Shown piece by piece: positions 56,243-64,000 of a stretch of 64,000 nucleotides of DNA. A program made the translations under genes and the position numbers. Numbering within the stretch: position 1 is the first letter of the stretch; each line of letters begins with the position of its first letter. The notes below the pieces were generated by a model. It saw only the letters and a list, made by a program, of their open reading frames with translations, had not been told where the DNA came from and ran no database searches. Source of the stretch: Phanerodontia chrysosporium (Eukaryota > Basidiomycota > Agaricomycetes > Polyporales > Phanerochaetaceae); the NCBI GenBank assembly GCA_001910725.1, contig MJGA01000058.1, positions 18,533 through 82,532 of the forward strand. The letters run 5' to 3'.

Positions 56243-58111
56243 ATGGCCTCAGCATCCGCTCAGGGAAAAGGTTAGGTCGATGTCTTCAACCTCGTCGGTT
56301 TCCTTGACTTCCCCGTTTCCTAAGCTCCCCCAAATCCAAGGAAACGGACGGCAGAACACCTAGACGCGGTGGAACAGGATGCGTCTCGGAAAGAGCCCAA
56401 ACGTATGCACACTATGCACAGCGTCTGTCGCTGCTGACGTTAATGGGTTCGCGACAGTCGCATCCATATTCACCAAGGGAAGACGACTGAGTCTACTCAA
56501 GCACGGACCTTTCGATGGATAGAGCCACCACTTGGACCAGCCAAAACGTGTCTCCACGGGACTAACTTATCTCCGAAGGCGTCTCCCAAAGTTGCTGCCT
56601 TTGACCTCGATGGTTGCCTCATCGAGTCATCTATCGGCAAGAAGAAAGCGAAGGACGCGCCGCCAAGTTTCCAGTGGTGGCGGCCGTGGTGCCAAGAAGC
56701 TGCAACAGGCGCATGGCGAAGGGTGAGCAGAGGTCATGGACAGTCTTACACGTACATGACGCGTTGCAGGTACACTATTGTGATCGTGACGAACCAAGCT
56801 CTTCGAGGTGCAAAACAAATCCAGGAGTGGAAGGAAAAAGTGCCGCTGATCGGTGCCGCCGTATGTCAATTTCTGCTCCGGTTCTCATCTACTCATGTAC
56901 AACGCAGCTGTCGGAAGTGCCTTTCCATTTGTTTGCTGCAACTGCAAAAGACGGATATCGCAAACCTATGCCGGGGATGTGGTATGAGCTCGAGCGTATA
57001 TTTGCAAGTGAGGGCGTGACCATAGGTGTATTCTACAGCTTTACCCTTAGAACACTCTTCTAACGGATGTGATATACGCCTACCGCAGACAAATCGGTAT
57101 CCTTTTTCGTTGGTGATGCTGCCGGGCGCAAGGGCGACTTCGCAGGCACGGATAGGAAGTGGGCACAGAACATCGATATCCCGTTCTTCACACCGGAGGC
57201 GAGCACATCTACGGGAATATATGCGCATTTATCTAGCTGACAGACCTGCGACAGGAATATTTTCTGAAGCTTGCGCCTGCTCCTTACACCCTCCAGGGCT
57301 TCCACCCTTCCTCGCTGCCTACAGACTGTGCGTCAGATATCATCTTACTATAGGCTCACGCCGACATTCTTTTCCAGTACCACGAGTCACTCCTACCTCG
57401 ACGCCCGTCGTCCCGTCGCCGAGAACGGGACCTGAAATCGTTCTATTCGTTGGGTTTCCAGCGCTGGGCAAGACTTCGTTCTATCGCGCGCACTTCTCAT
57501 CCGCCGGGTACGTCCACGTGAATCAAGATATCTTGCGCACCCGCGACAAGTGTATCAAGGTTGTTGAAGAGACAATCAAGGATGGGCAAAGCTGTGTCGT
57601 CGGTGAGACCTGTGTTCTTCCCTGTTAGCATTGGGACATAATCGCGTCGCAAGATAACACAAACAGGGATGCAGCAACAAGGAAGCATTATGTTGATCTA
57701 GCAAAGAACCACAACGTTCCAATACGGTCATTTCATTCTGCCCGATACCCATTTTGCTATACTCACCAGACGCGGCTTGGCCAGATGTTTCCTCTTCAAC
57801 GGCACTTTCGAGCTTGCATGGCATAACAACCTTTACCGAGCTTTCAACCTGCCAGATAGTGTCGCGTCCAAAGTTGTAAGACGCTCGTTGTCTCACGTCT
57901 GCTCTTGTGTGTGCGTGTGCTCATTGTGTGCACCATGACAGCCGAAACGCGATTTGTTACCATACAACGCGTTCACCAGCTTCCGTGCAAGCTACGAAGA
58001 GCCCAAGCTCGATGAGGGGTTCCAGGAGGTGCGGCAAGTAAACTGGGTATTTGAAGCAGCGATGAGGAGCGACGACGATGGAATATGTGGCTGCAGATTG
58101 AAGGAAAATAG
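56243..58111 (+). CDS. Polynucleotide 5'-kinase 3'-phosphatase (PNKP)
   Basis: A likely first exon begins MASASAQGK, followed by KRTAEHLDAVEQDASRKEPK. Then SIFTK and FRWIEPPLGPAKTCLHGTNL lead to the HAD phosphatase motif VAAFDLDGCLIES (about 56600). TIVIVTNQALRG, FHLFAATAKDGYRKPMPGMW and FFVGDAAGRKGDFAGTDRKW (about 57105) follow. The kinase half has EIVLFVGFPALGKTSFYRAH (P-loop, about 57437), GYVHVNQDIL and a DNTNRDAATRKHYV segment (57650). The C-terminus is near 58111. PNKP restores 5'-phosphate and 3'-hydroxyl ends at DNA breaks. One missing base near 56487 (GGG run) and one near 58050 break the frame; both look like sequence errors. Start uncertain. Confidence 0.85.
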
Positions 58112-58370
58112 TAGCGTTACTTTTCGAGGCGGCTCGTTCCGGTGTAGTACGCACATTTCAAGAAGTGCTCGTATACTGCGGCCGACCAGCAGATAGTCAT
58201 ACCCGACTATACCTCTATATCTCTAGCAAAGTTACCAGTACAACGCTTTGATAATATTTGTACAGCAGCGCATTATTTTCCTTCCTTCATTATCACAGTC
58301 TTACTTTTTCTAGTCACTGCTTCTCGCTGAGCTCGGCAACACCCGGGAGCGTCTGCGACAAGACTTCAGT
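58112..58370. other. Intergenic region between converging genes
   Basis: The PNKP and PGK genes converge here. Nothing else is visible. Confidence 0.35.
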
Positions 58371-59814
<1,444 letters not shown>

Positions 59815-59882
59815 TGTCGTCGTCGTCGGGGTGAGGGGCGAAGATGGGGATAGAGCAAAGCTAGGGTCAATCGATCCGGAGA

Positions 59883-59891
59883 CTTTATATA
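59883..59891 (-). promoter_or_regulatory. TATA box of the PGK gene
   Basis: TATATAAAG on the minus strand, about 70 nt upstream of the PGK start codon. Strongly expressed glycolytic genes in fungi often have such a box. Confidence 0.6.
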
Positions 59892-60003
59892 CGAGGGCGG
59901 CGTAGGCCTGACTTCATCTTCCGCATCTTGGCGCCCGCAGTGGACTCGCTCGACGCTCTCGCCGCAATCTCGACACCGCGCCTCTCCTCGTTTCACCACA
60001 ACC

Positions 60004-60863
60004 ATGTCGGAACCACAACCAGCGAACGACTCTCTAGGTCTCGACCTGAATACTCTCAAGATTAGCGACGACAACGCCGGCGAAGCTCCTGCAGCTGCCG
60101 ACGCCGCCCCAAGCGCGTCCTCTCCCGCAGACGCCACTTCTCCTGCCGCAGAGCAGCCGCTTCCTGGCACAGCTCCGGGTGCAAATGAGAGAAGAGACCT
60201 CGTGAACCACGCAAGAAGCCCTACGTAAACCCTGAACGCGTCAAGACGGGTGGTCCTCAGCGAGTGTGTCCACGTGTGAGTATGCAACGAGGGGCGCCGT
60301 TGACATACCTTTGGGCACTGTAGGAAAAACTCAGCGAAGAGGAGCTCGCAGAGCGCATGGCACGCATAAGAGAACAGAATGAGAGAATAAAGCAACGCCG
60401 TGCGGTATGTCGCCCTATATCCTTCTTTCTTGCGCTTGAGTTCACTGGTTTGTCAGGATGTCGAGCAAGACGAGCTCGAATTCAGGCAGACGCAGGAAGC
60501 GGAGCGTGCGAAGGCCCAAGAACAGGAAGGTACAGGAGACCATCGACAAGGCCCGGGAACAGAATGCTCGTCGTAAGCTAGACAAAGTACGTATGCGTTC
60601 GTCCTCTGCGCGGTGTGTATGCTGACACCTTGTGCTACAGATTCAAAGCCGTGAATGGGACTCGGCAAACCTGGCGTCAAGCGCACGCCTGACGTGCCTG
60701 TCGCACCCGCCTATGCACCACCCACTGAGGTGCAAGCATAGGCATCCGCGCGCCGTTCGCGGTGGGGTGGCCGTGGGCGGGCAGAGGACGAGGTGTACCT
60801 CCCCACATGTCGAACGACCCGGCCGTTGAGGAGGCTTCTACGGCTGCTGAAGTGCCCAGCTGA
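60004..60863 (+). CDS. Charged, glycine/arginine-containing protein of unknown function
   Basis: ATG at 60004 gives MSEPQPANDSLGLDLNTLKI and an alanine/serine/proline-rich stretch. A one-base slip near 60195 leads into REPRKKPYVNPERVKTGGPQ. After an intron (about 60277-60324) it reads EKLSEEELAERMARIREQNE, then ELEFRQTQEAERAKAQEQ, and after another intron IQSREWDS. The last part needs a further frame change and ends GRGRGVPPHMSNDPAVEEAS to TGA 60861-60863. The centre is a long charged helix, probably coiled coil; the tail has RG repeats, suggesting RNA association. I do not recognise a named family. It diverges from PGK across about 190 bp. Confidence 0.65.
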
Positions 60864-61129
60864 ACCATCCGCATCGACGAAACTATACCCCACGACTGAT
60901 GTACTGCGTTCTGCTTGCTTTCGTCCGCTGTGTCATGTACTGCTGCTGTTAAGGAATGTGTTCTGTAATAAACGAGTCTTCATAGGGAGCCGCGTTGAGA
61001 TTAGATCTGAGATGGACTGACATCAGAGGCAAGACACTGCATCCCATCATGCATCAATCCCGGCGCCTGGAAACTTGTCCTCAGCATCTTCCCTTGTCTC
61101 GGCAGCGTATTCACCAAAACACTGAGATT

Positions 61130-63613
61130 ATGGCCAAGTCACGTCGTCGTTCCGGGAGGGGTGTCGCAGGACCTCAGAAGACCAGGCAAACGAGGAGCAC
61201 TCAGAAGCGTCACCCCCTAACTCACAAGGTCCGGCTGAGGCGGAACCCGAACGCAAGGAAGAGGACAAGTGTCCCGCTTGCAAGGAAGGCGAAACGCTGA
61301 AGGATTGGAATGACGAGGATAAGGAAAGCTGGTCCGGTGCGACGCGTGCAAGAAGTGGTTTCATTGGCGGTGTGCCGGTGATGGCGATCTTGAAGCTATA
61401 GGAAAGTGGTACGCTCCGTCCATGTTGAGTTTGTATGGAGGACCACGACGAGTCTTATACCTCTGCAGGTTCTGCCAGCCATGCCGTGACGCAGACCCGA
61501 AGCGTGTCATCACACTTAAGCCTCCCACACGCAAGTCTGCACGGAAGCGTGCTCAGAGAGATTACGCTGGGCTCCAAATAACGGCGTAGAGCAAGACGTC
61601 AATAGGTCGGTCCTCAGCCTGTTAGGGCTTGAAATAAACTTAAGCTCTATAGGTGGCTGCGCATGATGAAGGGCAAGACTATCAAGCCGGATCCCTTAAG
61701 CGCATGCAAGGGAGCGAGGTCACCGTAGAGTGGCTAGAAAGTGACCCATCTGCCATGCGCGAGCCCATCGTCATCGAGAAGCCAGACGGCCTCGGAATGA
61801 AGATGCCCGAAGATATTACGGTCTCAGATATCGCCGAGATATTGGGGCGAGCACACCAGTAGAGGTCATTGGTAAGCCGTACCCAGGCCGTGCTTCTATA
61901 GGCTTATCTGGAACTGTGCAGATGTCGCGTCGCAATCCAACCTCCCCGGATGGACGTTGGGCAAGTGGTCAGAGTACTACGACACCGAGCCAGCAAACGG
62001 GACAAGATTCGCAACGTCATTTCGCTAGAAATCTCGGGTACTGAACTTGCGGACAAGATTCTTCCTCCTCGCCTCGTCAGAGAGATCGACTGGGTAGAGA
62101 AGTTCTGGCCAAACACTAAGAAAGGGCGTGGACATTCTACCGAAGGTCCAGCTTTATGTTTGATGGGCGTACGGATGCGTGGACGGTGCGTTCTACGTTA
62201 CGGGTTGACGCACCAGAACCTCTCACAGATAACATTACAGGACTGGCATATAGATTTTGCAGGTCATCGGTATACTATCATATTGTGCGCGCTCAAAGGT
62301 AAGACTCAATTGTCTTATTACACTCCATAGTCACGATCATGCTTTGAAGGTCTTTTACTTCATTCGCCCTACTCCTGCAAACTTGGCAGCTTATGAACGT
62401 TGGTCGGGTACCGAAGTGCAAAACCATTCATGGCTCGGAGACATGTGCGATGAGGTATTCAAGGTCGAGCTGCAAGAAGGGAATACGATGATTATACCCA
62501 CGGGCTGGATTCATCGGTGGTGAGTACGACAGCCGTGGAGTATGTACCATACCTATTGAAATACCTGATAGTATACCCCGGTTGATACCTTGGTATTCGG
62601 TGGCAATTTCCTACACTCATACAACGTACCTACCCGTGGGTTTTTTGTTTTCCCTTCTCGACCTTTGCTGACTAGATGGTACAGAGCTCAAGGTTCGCGA
62701 GATTGAGATAGCTACGCACGTTCCTAAGAAGTTCCGTTTTCCGTACTTCGTGAAGTGAGTTATCTGAACTGAATGTTTCGAGCCTTATCTGATGGTTATA
62801 ATCAGACTATGCTGGTATGCTGCAGAGAAGTACCTACGCGACCTCAAAGCGAAAGAGGAATTTCCTTCCCGTGTCCTGGAGTCCATCGAGGCTCTGGCTG
62901 ACTTCTTGGTTGCGGAGGCTCGGACGATCGAGCGAGGCCCCGACTCGGCGAAGAGAGCAGCGAAAGAGGAGGTACCAGGCGACCGCATTAAGGACGCTCC
63001 CGCCCTCGCAAGGGAACTGCGCTGGCGAGTTAGATTGGCAAATGGTTATACCAGCGACGATGATTCGAAAAGCAGAAGAAAACTTGCCAATGGGACGGCG
63101 AATAGCAACGGGAACGGTAACACTGTCAAGAAGAGGAAGAGGACTGAGGAAGAGCAAGACGTTGAAGAAGCACCCCCACCGTTCCTTCACTTCAAACCGA
63201 GAAATGGGATGCTGTCGTTGCATATCCGTCGGAAAAGGTCCAGGTCACAGTCAAGACGAAGAGGCCCTTAGCTGAGGACGCTGAGTGGCAGGGTCGTGGA
63301 CTTCCATGGCGAAGTCCCAGAAGTCGCGGACAATACAGGCGATGAGGTCGTCGTGGATCGCCGGCGAGACGTCATTGTGAAGGTCCGCCGCACTCTGAAT
63401 GGGCTCGAGCGACAGCGAGTCGAGCGAATATTGGAAGAGTGGATTTGGAAAGACATGGCCGCTTCAGCAAACGCACCCGAGCGTTGACCGAGGCGGAGAC
63501 AAATGTATCTGCTACCCCGGATGCCAAGGCCGCTGTGCTGAGCCAGCTACAGAGCTCAACGGAACCACAACTCTGAGGACGTGAAGATGGAGGACAGCGG
63601 CAGTGCAGATTGA
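61130..63613 (+). CDS. KDM2/JHDM1-type JmjC histone demethylase with PHD finger
   Basis: An N-terminal PHD finger is spread over exons: [40 protein letters not shown] and FCQPCRD (61270-61490). [26 protein letters not shown] (61720) and [20 protein letters not shown] (62015) follow. The JmjC core has [14 protein letters not shown] with the Fe-binding HxD (about 62238-62262), [33 protein letters not shown] (about 62480), [16 protein letters not shown] with the second His (about 62600) and [21 protein letters not shown] charged C-terminal tail follows. JHDM1 enzymes remove methyl groups from H3K36. Several one-base slips break frames in the PHD, JmjC and tail regions. The best C-terminus is …[15 protein letters not shown] at 63611-63613. 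Confidence 0.9.
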
Positions 63614-63899
63614 TTGAGATGTTGTAATTTATCCTATAGCTAGTATTTATTCGCATCGTGTATACTTAGGCACTGTAACTCTGGTCTGTTTCCGTCGTTG
63701 GGACTGTTGCAACGTGTGCATCGTCCGACGACTGATGGCAGCCAGCCGTGATCGACCCGCCGTATCCCACTCCCTTCTCTTCCATGTTCACACCTCACGA
63801 CCGCTCACAGCCTTGAACATTACCAAGGCCCCTACTTTACCTCTCTCTCTCCGCAATCCTTGTTGATTGCGATTATTCGTGCGGTCGCTGTCGCCGGAC
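63614..63899. promoter_or_regulatory. Intergenic region upstream of the last gene
   Basis: C/T-rich sequence (ctctctctctcc near 63841) is typical of fungal core promoters. No other feature was seen. Confidence 0.35.
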
Positions 63900-64000
63900 A
63901 TGTCTCGAGCTGCTACGTCCGAGGCTCAAGAAAACTCAAGAAACCCACAACGCCAAGATAGCAGTGCGAGCGATCTCTGGGAAGATTCACTAGCATACTA
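63900..64000 (+). CDS. Start of an unidentified gene, cut by the window edge
   Basis: ATG at 63900 after CCGGAC opens a frame MSRAATSEAQENSRNPQRQD and SSASDLWEDSLAY that runs off the end. It is polar and probably disordered. Too little is visible to name it. Confidence 0.4.
   Translation, partial: MSRAATSEAQENSRNPQRQDSSASDLWEDSLAY

Overview
The window looks like nuclear DNA from a basidiomycete fungus, probably an agaricomycete. Host genes are broken by many introns of about 45-65 nt with GT...AG ends, intergenic gaps are short, and the retroelements are chromodomain-type Ty3/gypsy and Ty1/copia. An N-terminal fragment resembles the repeat-associated fungal TET/JBP oxygenases. Nothing bacterial or viral is present. 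All identifications come from reading motifs and from memory of protein families; no search was run.

Layout. (1) 1-8176: a near-perfect inverted repeat (arms 1-1930 and 6247-8176) around a 5'-truncated Ty1/copia element. Each arm carries a truncated oxygenase-like gene and, divergently, a small gene; the right-hand copy of the small gene is complete (7849-8451). (2) 8.2-16.3 kb: AT-richer, decayed repeats, including remnants of several unidentified genes, a solo LTR and a 315-codon open frame of unknown function with three nonsense codons. (3) 16.3-23.8 kb: chromovirus 1 on the minus strand, dead through three in-frame stops. (4) 23.8-38.3 kb: chromovirus 2 on the plus strand. It has an extra ORF before gag and a pol that ends in a chromodomain followed by a dUTPase domain showing all five motifs. 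An intact young chromovirus 3 (28.5-34.4 kb) is inserted in its pol with a clean 5-bp target duplication. (5) 38.3-45.3 kb: a gag-like fragment, two more LTRs of the chromovirus 2 family and a broken DDE transposase.

(6) 45.7-64 kb is host DNA. In order: a Sae2/CtIP-type DNA-end resection factor, Gpi1/PIG-Q, a Rho GTPase, Pbn1/PIG-X, 6-phosphofructo-2-kinase/fructose-2,6-bisphosphatase, a GT8 glycosyltransferase, polynucleotide kinase 3'-phosphatase, phosphoglycerate kinase, a charged RG-rich protein, a KDM2/JHDM1-type histone demethylase and the start of another gene. Two GPI-anchor synthesis genes are separated only by the Rho gene.

Two kinds of damage should be kept apart. Transposon copies carry nonsense codons that mostly fit C-to-T change (CGA to TGA, CAG/CAA to TAG/TAA). 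Separately, single-base deletions in short homopolymer runs occur in transposons and also in host genes between 56 and 64 kb, including phosphoglycerate kinase. Those host-gene deletions look like sequencing errors, so frameshifts here should not be over-read.
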